Shown piece after piece: positions 45,427-53,389 of a stretch of DNA of 64,000 nucleotides. A model generated the notes under the pieces. It did not search any database. It was not told the origin of the DNA and saw only the letters and a list, made by a program, of their open reading frames with translations. This stretch comes from Streptomyces cyanogenus. GTDB lineage: Bacteria > Actinomycetota > Actinomycetes > Streptomycetales > Streptomycetaceae. A program made the translations under genes and the position numbers. Every line of letters begins with the position of its first letter. Within the stretch, counting starts at the first letter, position 1. The DNA lies in contig NZ_CP071839.1 of assembly GCF_017526105.1 (NCBI RefSeq), positions 3,276,501 to 3,340,500 of the forward strand, given 5' to 3'.

Positions 45427-45651
45427 TCAGGTTCCGGTGCGATGACCGCCCTGCGGAGTGTCGGGAAAGATCAGCCGCGGTGAACCGCTGACCATCGCCA
45501 TAGCTCCCAGCCCGAGTGCCAGACGCCCGAGAGCCTTGGCCCCGTGCCAATGGTGCGGAGCCCCGAAGACGACCCAGGCACCCAACGCGATGCCCGCGAC
45601 GAGGACCGTCAGTCCGCTGATACGACGTAAGCCCTGACTCATGGGGCTCAT
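45427..45651 (-). CDS. Small two-helix membrane protein with TTA codon
   Basis: 74 residues from ATG 45651 (alternatives: GTG 45657, ATG 45642). Helices GLTVLVAGIALGAWVVFGA and ALGRLALGLGAMAMV. Codon 8 (45630-45628) is TTA, so translation should need bldA tRNA. Function unknown. Confidence 0.55.
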   Translation of the reverse strand: MSPMSQGLRRISGLTVLVAGIALGAWVVFGAPHHWHGAKALGRLALGLGAMAMVSGSPRLIFPDTPQGGHRTGT

Positions 45652-45805
45652 CGTCACCGATCAAGGATCAGCGCTCAAGCTGCGGTCCGTTTTCGGCTCG
45701 TCAGGAACTCGGAAACCGCAGGTCAGTGACGTGAAGCGGTGGTTCTCGTCCGGATCTGTGCCGACGGCCACAGCAAAGGGGAGGCAACTAGGCTCATACT
45801 GAGCC

Positions 45806-46027
45806 ATGACCAAGCCTGCTGCGCCGAAGCGTCATCTGCCTACCAGCCCCTTCAAGGCCCCGGTTCCACCGGTCCCCAAGCACTTCGCCATGGGTGATCA
45901 GGTCACGCACGACATGTACGGCCTCGGCCGAGTGATCGGCATCGAGGACGGAGTCGCGGCGCTCGTGGACTTCGGCTCGACGCAAGTGCGTGTCCTGAGC
46001 CCGTACGCCAAGATGACCAAGCTGTAG
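45806..46027 (+). CDS. Conserved small protein, SH3/Tudor-like
   Basis: 73 residues. A basic Pro-rich start (MTKPAAPKRHLPTSPFKAP) is followed by GDQVTHDMYGLGRVIGIEDG and AALVDFGSTQVRVLSPYAKM, a small beta-barrel pattern reminiscent of CarD/Tudor N-terminal domains that bind protein or nucleic acid. I recall close relatives as hypothetical proteins in many Streptomyces. ATG 45806; the nearest purine-rich site (GGGGAGG, 45778-45784) is far off, so a leaderless start is possible. Confidence 0.7.
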   Translation: MTKPAAPKRHLPTSPFKAPVPPVPKHFAMGDQVTHDMYGLGRVIGIEDGVAALVDFGSTQVRVLSPYAKMTKL

Positions 46028-46549
46028 CACCGACCGCTGTGCCCGGTCACGGCACCCCAGGCCCCTTCGGGGACCTGCACCGAAAGAGAGCCTTCTCATC
46101 GATCTGACATCGCTGTTCTCCGCTCCGGAAGGGCAACCCCGCCGCTCCGCAGCGGCGTCGCCCGCTCCGGCCATCAACCCCTTCCAGGCCCCCGATTTCG
46201 GGGAAGAGGAATCCTTTCCGACCGAGGACGCGCAGGCAGCTTGCCCCAGCGAATGACGGTGGGACGGGCAACGCCTGCTGCATGACTCACCTGTGGCCGA
46301 AGCGAGGCAGGCCTGCGAGTGGCGCACCCTGCCTTCGGCGGCGGATGCACCAACCAGCCGCCGGCACTACGACGTTGGCGACCACGACAGCCCACACACG
46401 CGCCGCGTACCACCGCGGCGAACTCGCGCAACCGGCGTTCGCCGGCGAGGAGTCCGAGCAGCCGTCGGGTCGCCCGCGCCGCCGGTGGAGCCGATGGGAT
46501 CGCCCGGCGCCCGGCGCCCGCGCATCCCGCGGGGCGCCTCGGGCCCGTC
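46028..46549. other. Stretch without a supported gene
   Basis: 522 bp. One plus-strand frame (46098-46256) reads LTSLFSAPEGQ...NPFQAPDFGEEE with reasonable composition but has no ATG, GTG or TTG start. A minus-strand frame (46174-46431) contains an HTH-like stretch (AAGVARPTVIRW). Neither is convincing. Confidence 0.4.
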
Positions 46550-47416
46550 TCATCCGTAGCGGTAGATGCGGCTCAGGTTCTCCAGCTGGTCCGGGGTCTC
46601 GTCCCAGGGTGGGAGCCGCTCGTGGCGGGCGACGACCCGCCGGTGCTGCTTGTCGGTGGCACCGGGTGGGTCGGCGGGCAGGTAGCGGTGGTTGCGGTGG
46701 GCACGCTGCCAGCGGTCCCACAGCAGGTCCACGAAGGCGTGGTGCAGCCAGAACACCGGGTCGTTGACGGACGCGCTGCCGAGCATGGCACCGCCCACCC
46801 AGCGATGCACCCGGTTGTGGTTGCGCCAGGAGGCGCTGCCGCTGCCGGTTCCCCAGCCTTCCAGCTTGTTGCGGAACCCCTTGGTGACGGTCGAGTCCCA
46901 GGGCGACGCGTCGTAGACGGGGTCGTCCAGCGCCTTCTTGACGTCCCCAGCGGTGGGCAGCTCGATGGGGGCGGCGGAACGGCCGAGGTCCCGGGTGAGG
47001 AAGTTGGCGTCGGTGGTGTTCTCCTTGATGGTCCAGTGGCCCGCCGAGTAGGCGAACGGTCCGGTCATCACCTGCCGGTCGGAGCTTCGGCCGTTGCCGC
47101 CGAGCAGGTCCTTCGTCCAGGGGACGGAGGTCTTCTTACGGTCCCGGGTCCAGTCCCAGTACGGCACGGTCACGGACGAGTCCACGCGGCGCAGCGCCCG
47201 CTCCAGCTCCAGCAGGAACCTGCGGTGCCAGGGCAGGAAGGACGGCGCCATGTGGGCGGTGCGCAGACCGGCCTCGCCGTCGGGGGCGTAGTAGTCCATG
47301 TGGGTGCGCACGAACTCGTCGTACTCACCGCGGCGTTTGAGTTCCAGAAGCGCGTTGACGAACCGTCGCCGCTCGCTCGCGGTGAGCGTGCTGACGTCCT
47401 TACGCACGTACACCAT
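46550..47416 (-). CDS. melC2: Tyrosinase MelC2
   Basis: 288 residues. Type 3 copper centre: CuA histidines in RTHMDYY, TAHMAPSFLPWHRRF; CuB histidines in RNHNRVHRWVGG and FWLHHAFVDLLW. WDWTRD is also typical. It oxidises tyrosine to dopa and dopaquinone, leading to melanin. There is no signal peptide: it is loaded with copper and exported with its partner MelC1 through the Tat system. ATG 47416 has GGGGAGGG upstream, inside melC1; the genes overlap by 17 bp. Confidence 0.95.
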   Translation of the reverse strand: MVYVRKDVSTLTASERRRFVNALLELKRRGEYDEFVRTHMDYYAPDGEAGLRTAHMAPSFLPWHRRFLLELERALRRVDSSVTVPYWDWTRDRKKTSVPWTKDLLGGNGRSSDRQVMTGPFAYSAGHWTIKENTTDANFLTRDLGRSAAPIELPTAGDVKKALDDPVYDASPWDSTVTKGFRNKLEGWGTGSGSASWRNHNRVHRWVGGAMLGSASVNDPVFWLHHAFVDLLWDRWQRAHRNHRYLPADPPGATDKQHRRVVARHERLPPWDETPDQLENLSRIYRYG

Positions 47417-47894
47417 GGTGCCCTCCCCCGTGTGCGTGTCCGCCCGCCGGCTGCCCGTCGGGCGAGCCCGGGACCGGGCCGCGCAGCCGCAGGCCGGGGG
47501 CGAGTTCGTCGACGGCCGCGCGGGTGGCCTCCAGCGGCGTCCGGTACGACGTGTAGTGGTCGACCATGCTCAGCCAGGTGCCGTCGGCCCGCCGCATCAG
47601 GTGCAGCGGGCTGCCGTCGACGGTGATCCGCCAGTCGCAGTCGGTCGTCTCGTGGCCCGCGTCCGGCACCGCGACGCCCTGGATGCGGCGGCCGCGGTAG
47701 GTCTCCTCGAAGCAACCGCGGTCGGGATGCCGTGCCGGGAGCGCGGGGCGCGAGGCGGTGACGACCGGTGCCGGTGCCAGGACCGCGGCGCAGGCCAGCA
47801 GCCCCCGGGCCACTTCTCTGCGCGACGGTCTGCCCGCACCCGCCGTGGTCCGCCGCTCCGCACCCACCGCCACCCCGTCGGCACCGACGACCAT
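47400..47894 (-). CDS. melC1: Tyrosinase cofactor/chaperone MelC1
   Basis: 164 residues. Twin-arginine signal SRREVARGLLACAAV near residue 23 and a likely cleavage near AS-RPALPA. CFEETYRGRRIQG and HETTDCDWRITVDG are the family core; a His-rich tail (GGHAHGGGHHG) fits copper transfer. It binds apo-MelC2, inserts copper and carries it through Tat. ATG 47894 is chosen because GAGGAG lies at 47901-47906 with ideal spacing; GTG 47918 is weaker. Confidence 0.93.
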   Translation of the reverse strand: MVVGADGVAVGAERRTTAGAGRPSRREVARGLLACAAVLAPAPVVTASRPALPARHPDRGCFEETYRGRRIQGVAVPDAGHETTDCDWRITVDGSPLHLMRRADGTWLSMVDHYTSYRTPLEATRAAVDELAPGLRLRGPVPGSPDGQPAGGHAHGGGHHGVRA

Positions 47895-48036
47895 CGCGCG
47901 CTCCTCGTCCGGGTTCACGTCCTGTCCGTACCGTTAACCGAGAGACGGCGCCTGGGGTCACCCCCCGAAAGGGTCGTCGTCCGCTGACGCGCGGTATGCG
48001 AGCGCCGGCGTGCGCACGCGCCCGGCCCGCCTCAGG

Positions 48037-48116
48037 GGCCACACGGTCATCGGGCCACAGGGCCACAGAGCCGCCGGGCCACAGAGGCGCAGGGCCACAG
48101 AGCCACAGAGCCACAA
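48037..48116. repeat. Short tandem repeats, GGCCACAGAGCC type
   Basis: Seven imperfect copies of a roughly 8-16 bp unit centred on CCACAG in the space between melC1 and a secreted-protein gene. Non-coding. Confidence 0.6.
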
Positions 48117-48202
48117 CGGTCCCCGTCACACGATCGGGGGGCGCCCCGGCACGCCACGGGCCGGTTCCGCGGATGCGGTACCGGCCCATGGGGAAGGAGT
48201 CG

Positions 48203-48493
48203 TCAGTGGTGCACGGGGAGACCACCGAGCAGGCCACCGCGCTGGGTGAGGGAGGAGGCGGCTCCCTTGACGGTGCCGAGCGGGGAGTCCTTCTTCTCGG
48301 TGTCGAGCGAGACCGACTGGCCCTGGACCGGCAGCACCTTCTGCGTGGTGACGGGACCGCCGGTGAGCTTGTCCAGCGTGCCGCTGACGTTCTGGGGCGA
48401 CAGGTCGGCGCCGCTGGCGGCGAACGCGGGCGCGGCAACGCCGGCGAGGGCCAGGGAACCGGCGACGACGGCGGCGGCCTTGAGGGACTTCAT
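48203..48493 (-). CDS. Small secreted protein
   Basis: 96 residues. A clear signal peptide (MKSLKAAAVVAGSLALAGV, APAFA cleavage) leaves a ~70-residue mature peptide: SGADLSPQNVSGTLDKLTG, then VSLDTEKKDSPLG and a Gly/Leu-rich end. No cysteines. Found in Streptomyces without known function. RBS AAAGGAAC precedes the ATG. Confidence 0.75.
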   Translation of the reverse strand: MKSLKAAAVVAGSLALAGVAAPAFAASGADLSPQNVSGTLDKLTGGPVTTQKVLPVQGQSVSLDTEKKDSPLGTVKGAASSLTQRGGLLGGLPVHH

Positions 48494-48607
48494 CTTGTTC
48501 CTTTCTTCGGTGACTCACGTCACCAGGTGATGTCCGACGCCGTGCCTAACGAGGTCCGGGCGGGCCGGAAACCCCCGCCCCCACAAGACATATGAGATCC
48601 CGAGGCG

Positions 48608-49333
48608 TCACCCGGTCGCCGGGGACGGGGCGGACACGGATGCCGAGGCGGAGACGGAGGCGGACACGGAGGCGGACACCGACGCCGTGGGCAGGGCGGC
48701 GCCGAGGATCCCGGTGATCAGGCCGACGAGGCCGGTCAGCACGCCGGTGGCCGCGGGGAGCACCTGACCCGGGTCGGTGCCGACGGCGTTGACCAGGTTG
48801 CCGATCGCCTGAACCAGGGCCTGCCGGTCGCCGGAGAGGTCGCGGACCGCGAGCTGGTTGCCGTCGTCGCCGGCCGCCTCGGGGTGCGGGGGCACGAGCA
48901 TGGAGAAGCTGGGCTCCATGGAGGGGTGGGCGAGCGCGCTGGAGGTGGCGGTCGCGGTGGGGGTGCCGGATGCCGCGGGAGTCGCGGGCAGCGCGGGCGC
49001 CGCCGGCACCGCCAGGGCGGCCGGGTGCGCCACCGCCTCGGCCACGGCCTTCTTCGCCGCGTCGCCGAGCCGCTTCGCCTGGTCGGCGGGCAGCGTGCCC
49101 TTGTGCAGTGCCTGGTCGAGCAGTTCGACGACCGGATGGAGGACCGGGTGGGCGGCGCCGAGGGATCCGGCCTGGGCCAGCAGGTTCTCGGCTCCGGGGA
49201 CGGCAGGCCGGGACGCGGTGTGCTCGTACTCCTGGACGTGGTGGGCCGCGAGGGCCGCCGGGCCGGTGACGGCGACCAGGACCGCGGCGCAGAGGGCGGC
49301 GGAGGGCAGACGACGCGTCGGGAGAACACGCAT
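48608..49333 (-). CDS. Secreted protein with VSAS repeat tail
   Basis: 241 residues. A signal peptide is followed by a helical Ala-rich middle (ADQAKRLGDAAKKAVAEAV), a Thr/Ala/Ser linker, a second helical region with LTGLVGLITGILGAALP and a C-terminal repeat VSASVSASVSASASVS. The tail could be a wall or matrix spacer. No recognised domain. RBS GAAAGGAAC lies upstream of ATG 49333. Confidence 0.7.
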   Translation of the reverse strand: MRVLPTRRLPSAALCAAVLVAVTGPAALAAHHVQEYEHTASRPAVPGAENLLAQAGSLGAAHPVLHPVVELLDQALHKGTLPADQAKRLGDAAKKAVAEAVAHPAALAVPAAPALPATPAASGTPTATATSSALAHPSMEPSFSMLVPPHPEAAGDDGNQLAVRDLSGDRQALVQAIGNLVNAVGTDPGQVLPAATGVLTGLVGLITGILGAALPTASVSASVSASVSASASVSAPSPATG

Positions 49334-49565
49334 GGGTGTGTTCCTTTCGGTGGACAGCAGGACCTGAGCTCACCCTCGGACGGCCCATCACGGTCCGCAA
49401 CCGCTCACACACGGTCTGTACTCCACCCAGACAGCACGGAAGCGGTCCACCCGGATGCAGGATCACCTCCACAACACCGACACACTTGTCCGGTTTCTCC
49501 GTATTAGTCGGGAAATCCACTAGAGTTACGGTCCTCTCCCGCACATGCGAAAGGCTCCGCCAGTC

Positions 49566-50645
49566 ATGCGCAAGTTCCTGCGTCCGCTGCTGCGTACGGC
49601 GGCGGGCGCCGTCGCTCTCGCCGCCCTTCCCGCCACGGCCGTCGCCAGACCGGTCGCGCCGCCCTCCCCCGAGACCCCGCGTCTGGCCTTCGAACGGCGC
49701 TACCACGCGGTCCAGCACGGCGGCTTCGTCCGCGCGGCCAACGCCACCATCAGCTGCCGCGCCCCCGAAGCGCCCTCCTGCACCGCGGTTCGCGACGGAC
49801 GGACCGCGGTGAACGGCGACTTCGACATGTTCTACGTCGACGTCGACCGCGACCCCAACACCTACAACTCCTCCCGCGCCGAGGTCCGTGTCCCCGCGGG
49901 CGGCCGGGTGACCTACGCGCGGCTGTACTGGGGCGGCAACCTGCGCGTCGGCGAGCAGAAACCGCCGCAGGACAACGGGCGCGTGCTGATCGCCGAGCCC
50001 GGCGGCGAGTACAAGGAACTCCTCGCCGACACCGTCGTGGGGCACCGGGTGGCGCAGGGCGCGGACGCCTTCCAGGCCTCGGCGGACGTCACCGAGCTGG
50101 TCCGCAAAAGCGGTTCCGGCCTGTACACCGTGGCCCAGGTCAACACCGCCATGGGGCGGTCGGCCGCCGGGGCGTGGGGCGGCTGGACACTGGTGGTGGC
50201 GTACGAGAACGCCGCGGAACCGCTGCGGGACCTGTCCCTCTGGGACGGCTTCGACTCGCTCGACTCGCCGGTGGACGTCCAGCTGAGCGGCAGACGCGTG
50301 CCGGCCGGGGCGGGCGGACGCGTCGGCCTGGTCGCCTACGACGGCGACCGGGGCATCGTGGGCGACTCGCTCACGCTCTCCACCGGGCACCGGAGCAAGC
50401 CCGTCGCACTGGGCGACGCGGCCGATCCCGCGGACGACGTACTGAACTCCACGATCAGCGAACCGGGTGACGTACCGGCCCGGCGGGTTCCGGCCTACGC
50501 CAACACGCTCGGCTACGACTCGGATGTGTTCGATCTCGGTTCGTCCCTGCGCGGCGGTGGTGACCAGTTGGGCTTCCGGCTCGTTTCCCACCGGGACGCG
50601 GCATGGGCCGGCGCGCTCTTCGCCGCCGTGGACGCCCGGAACTGA
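49566..50645 (+). CDS. Secreted protein related to the N-terminal region of DUF11/surface repeat proteins
   Basis: 359 residues. Signal peptide MRKFLRPLLRTAAGAVALA with cleavage after AVA. The mature part begins with a region including SCRAPEAPSCTAV, then VTYARLYWGGNLR, AVDVRLSG-like strands and GAWGGWTLVVAYE, a beta-sandwich typical of large Streptomyces wall proteins, which usually carry further repeats. Here it ends after the first unit (ALFAAVDARN), so it is a short form. Function unknown; probably extracellular. ATG 49566; an in-frame ATG at 49545 has no ribosome site. Confidence 0.7.
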   Translation: MRKFLRPLLRTAAGAVALAALPATAVARPVAPPSPETPRLAFERRYHAVQHGGFVRAANATISCRAPEAPSCTAVRDGRTAVNGDFDMFYVDVDRDPNTYNSSRAEVRVPAGGRVTYARLYWGGNLRVGEQKPPQDNGRVLIAEPGGEYKELLADTVVGHRVAQGADAFQASADVTELVRKSGSGLYTVAQVNTAMGRSAAGAWGGWTLVVAYENAAEPLRDLSLWDGFDSLDSPVDVQLSGRRVPAGAGGRVGLVAYDGDRGIVGDSLTLSTGHRSKPVALGDAADPADDVLNSTISEPGDVPARRVPAYANTLGYDSDVFDLGSSLRGGGDQLGFRLVSHRDAAWAGALFAAVDARN

Positions 50646-50699
50646 GGCGCGTTCCCCACCGGAGTCCCGAGTGCCCCCCGTGAGCGAGGTATCCCGCGA

Positions 50700-51971
50700 A
50701 TGCACCAGCCAGCGCCCGGCTCTCGGCCACGGGTCCTGCACCTGGCCCAACCCGTCGACGGCGGTGTCGCCCGGGTCGTACGTGACCTGGTGCAAGCCCA
50801 GCTCGCGGCGGGTCTGCACGTCACGGCGGCCTGCCCCGGCGGCCAACTGGCCGAGGAACTGCGCGACCTGGGCACCGACGTGCGGGACTGGCAGGCCCGC
50901 CGGTCCCCGGGACCGGGGCTGCCGGGCGAGGTCCGGCGGCTCGTACACCTGATCGGCGAGGTACGGCCCGATCTGGTGCATGCCCACAGCGCCAAGGCGG
51001 GCCTGGCGGGCCGGCTCGCCGTCCGCGGCCGCGTCCCCACCGTGTTCCAGCCGCACGCCTGGTCCTTCGAGGCGGTCGGAGGACTGACCGCCGCCGTCGC
51101 GCTGCGCTGGGAGCGGTGGGGGGCGCGCTGGGCCGACCGGATCGTGTGCGTCAGCGAGGCCGAGCGCACGTCCGGCCTGCGCGCCGGGGTACGCGCCCGC
51201 TACACCGTCATCCCCAACGGCATCGACGTGGACCGCTTCGCACCGGCTCCGTCCACCGGCGCGGCCCCCGGCTCGGCACCGGTCACCGCGCACGCGCCGC
51301 AGACCGCCGGCGGCGGAATCGCCCCACCAGAGCCACTCGCTCCCGGCCACGAAGGCCGCGCGGGTCGTGCGGGCGGGAGCAGCCAAGACGAGTCCGGACC
51401 ACCTCCCGTCGTGGTCTGCGTCGGCCGCCTGTGCCGGCAGAAGGGGCAGGACGTACTGCTGCGGGCCTGGCCAGACGTGCTGGAGGCGGTGCCGGACGCG
51501 CGGCTGGTGCTGGTCGGTGACGGACCCGACCGCGATGCCCTGCGCCGACGCGCCCACCCTTCCGTGCGGTTCACCGGTGCGGTCGCGGACCCCGTGCCCT
51601 GGTACCGGGCCGCCGATCTGGTGGTGCTCCCCTCGCGCTGGGAGGGCATGGCGCTCGCCCCGCTGGAGGCTCTCGGCTGTGGGCGGCCCGTGGTCCTCAC
51701 CGATGTCGACGGCGCCCGCGAGAGCCTGCCCGCCGCCCTCGCCGCGCGCTGCCTGGTCCCGCCGGAGGACCCCGCGGCGCTGGCCGGCGCGATCGCCCGG
51801 CTGCTGTCCGACCCCCCGCTGCGCGCGACGCTCGGCGACCTGGGCCGCCGACACGTCCTGTCCGCACACGACGTGCGGCACACCGCCGAACAGGTCGCGG
51901 TCCTCTACCGCGAACTCCTCGGCGACCGACCACCCGTGCCCTCCGAGTGCAGGGAGCCCATCCACTCGTGA
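50700..51971 (+). CDS. GT4 glycosyltransferase of the exopolysaccharide locus
   Basis: 423 residues, two Rossmann lobes: VLHLAQPVDGGVARVVRDLV near the N-terminus, VIPNGIDVDRF near 180, VVCVGRLCRQKGQDVLLRAW near 240, DLVVLPSRWEGMALAPLEAL near 310 with the GT-B Glu. A 55-residue disordered Ala/Gly/Pro insertion at about 185-238 separates the lobes. Adds a sugar from a nucleotide donor to a lipid-linked intermediate. The stop overlaps the next start (GTGA). Confidence 0.87.
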   Translation: MHQPAPGSRPRVLHLAQPVDGGVARVVRDLVQAQLAAGLHVTAACPGGQLAEELRDLGTDVRDWQARRSPGPGLPGEVRRLVHLIGEVRPDLVHAHSAKAGLAGRLAVRGRVPTVFQPHAWSFEAVGGLTAAVALRWERWGARWADRIVCVSEAERTSGLRAGVRARYTVIPNGIDVDRFAPAPSTGAAPGSAPVTAHAPQTAGGGIAPPEPLAPGHEGRAGRAGGSSQDESGPPPVVVCVGRLCRQKGQDVLLRAWPDVLEAVPDARLVLVGDGPDRDALRRRAHPSVRFTGAVADPVPWYRAADLVVLPSRWEGMALAPLEALGCGRPVVLTDVDGARESLPAALAARCLVPPEDPAALAGAIARLLSDPPLRATLGDLGRRHVLSAHDVRHTAEQVAVLYRELLGDRPPVPSECREPIHS

Positions 51972-53386
51972 TTGCGGAAAACACCGTCCCCTCCCCCGGC
52001 GCGCAGCCATGGGACAACGGATGCACACCCGTCTCGGTCCTGCCGCCCCGCGCCGACGGCGGCTTCCGGTTTCCGCTGCGGCACCCGCCGGAACGGCTCG
52101 CCTCGCCCTTGCCCCTGCTCGCCGCCGACCTGATCGCCGCACTGGTGGGCGCGGTCGCGCTCGTCCCGGCCTCCGGCGGCCCGCTGCTGGTGGCCGTCCT
52201 GGTGTCCGGCGCGCTGCTGCTGCGACCGAACTCCACCCGACCGGTGCCGGGGGTGCTCGAGGAAGTGCCCCTCGTGTGCGGACGGATCGCGGTGACCTGG
52301 CTGGGGCTGGCGACCCTGCTGGCCGCCCACGACCCGGAGCGCTCCCTCGCCGCCCCCACCCTGCTGCTCGGCTGGACACTGCACGCGGTGGCGGCCTGTG
52401 CCGGCCGGGGCACGGTGCACTGGCGGCGCCGGGTCGCGCTGCTGCGGCACCCGCGCACGGCCCTGGTGATCGGGCCCCCCGCGACCGCGCAGCGGGTGGC
52501 CGCGGCGCTGCTGCGGCACCCGGGCTGCGGGGTACGGCCGGTGGGTGTCGTCGCCGACCGCCCCGACGGCAGCGCGGGCCTGCCCGTGCTCACCACCGAC
52601 GAGGAGGTGGAGCGGGCGCTCATCCAGAACGGGGTGCGGGTCGTCCTCAGCGTCGCCCCCGCCGTGCGCACCGAGAAGGGACCGCTGCTGCGGGCGCTCG
52701 CGGAGTCCGGCTGCACGGTGTGGGAGCTGGACGCGGACTGCCCCGCGTACGAGACGCGCGACCGGCTCGCCGGATTCGCCGTCCGGCGCCTGAACCCTGG
52801 CTCGCGGCGGCGCAGCGCCGGCAAGCGGCTGCTGGACGTGACGGTGTCCGGGGCGCTGCTGGTACTGGTCAGTCCGGTACTGCTGGTGTGCGCGGTCGTG
52901 CTCCGGCTCACCGACGGACCCGGCGTGGCCTTCCGCCAGGAGCGCATCGGCAAGGACGGCCGCCCCTTCACGCTGCTGAAGTTCCGCACCCACCGCCCGG
53001 TCGACGACCACGAGTCGGCCACCCGCTGGAGTGTGGCCGGCGAGCGGCAGATGGGCCGCTTCTGCCGTTTCCTGCGGCAGACCTCGCTGGACGAGCTGCC
53101 GCAGCTGTGGAACGTCCTGTGGGGTGACATGAGCCTGGTCGGCCCGCGCCCCGAACGGCCCTACTTCGTCACCCAGTTCAGCCAGACCTACCCCGGTTAC
53201 GCGGCCCGGCACCGCATGCAGACCGGCATCACCGGGCTCGCCCAGATCAACGGGCTGCGCGGGGACACCTCCATCGAGGACCGGGCCAGGTTCGACAACG
53301 CCTACATCGACAACTGGTCGCTGTGGCAGGACGTCTGCATCCTGCTGCGCACCGCCGCCACGCTCGTGCGCCCGACGGGGAGCTGA
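51968..53386 (+). CDS. Polyprenyl-phosphate sugar phosphotransferase (WbaP/CpsE type)
   Basis: 472 residues. The N-terminal half has membrane helices (LLAADLIAALVGAVALVPA and others) and a Rossmann-like region near 160-260 (RTALVIGPPATAQRVAAALL). The C-terminal catalytic domain has KRLLDVTVSGALLVLVSPVL, FRQERIGKDGRPFTLLKFRT, LRQTSLDELPQLWNVLWGDM and SLVGPRPERPYF, the conserved bacterial sugar transferase motifs. It starts the pathway by moving a sugar-1-phosphate to undecaprenyl phosphate at the inner membrane. GTG 51968. Confidence 0.92.
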   Translation: MIAENTVPSPGAQPWDNGCTPVSVLPPRADGGFRFPLRHPPERLASPLPLLAADLIAALVGAVALVPASGGPLLVAVLVSGALLLRPNSTRPVPGVLEEVPLVCGRIAVTWLGLATLLAAHDPERSLAAPTLLLGWTLHAVAACAGRGTVHWRRRVALLRHPRTALVIGPPATAQRVAAALLRHPGCGVRPVGVVADRPDGSAGLPVLTTDEEVERALIQNGVRVVLSVAPAVRTEKGPLLRALAESGCTVWELDADCPAYETRDRLAGFAVRRLNPGSRRRSAGKRLLDVTVSGALLVLVSPVLLVCAVVLRLTDGPGVAFRQERIGKDGRPFTLLKFRTHRPVDDHESATRWSVAGERQMGRFCRFLRQTSLDELPQLWNVLWGDMSLVGPRPERPYFVTQFSQTYPGYAARHRMQTGITGLAQINGLRGDTSIEDRARFDNAYIDNWSLWQDVCILLRTAATLVRPTGS

Positions 53387-53389
53387 CCG

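Noticed and set aside
46098..46256. Plus-strand frame of about 52 codons
   Set aside because: No canonical start codon or ribosome site.
46174..46431. HTH-like fragment (AAGVARPTVIRW) on the minus strand as a broken IS630-type transposase
   Set aside because: Only about 12 residues look familiar; no other transposase motif, inverted repeat or target duplication found.
48546..52379. 1277-codon minus-strand open frame
   Set aside because: Covers three well supported genes on other frames or strands; Arg/Gly/Pro-rich with no recognisable motif.
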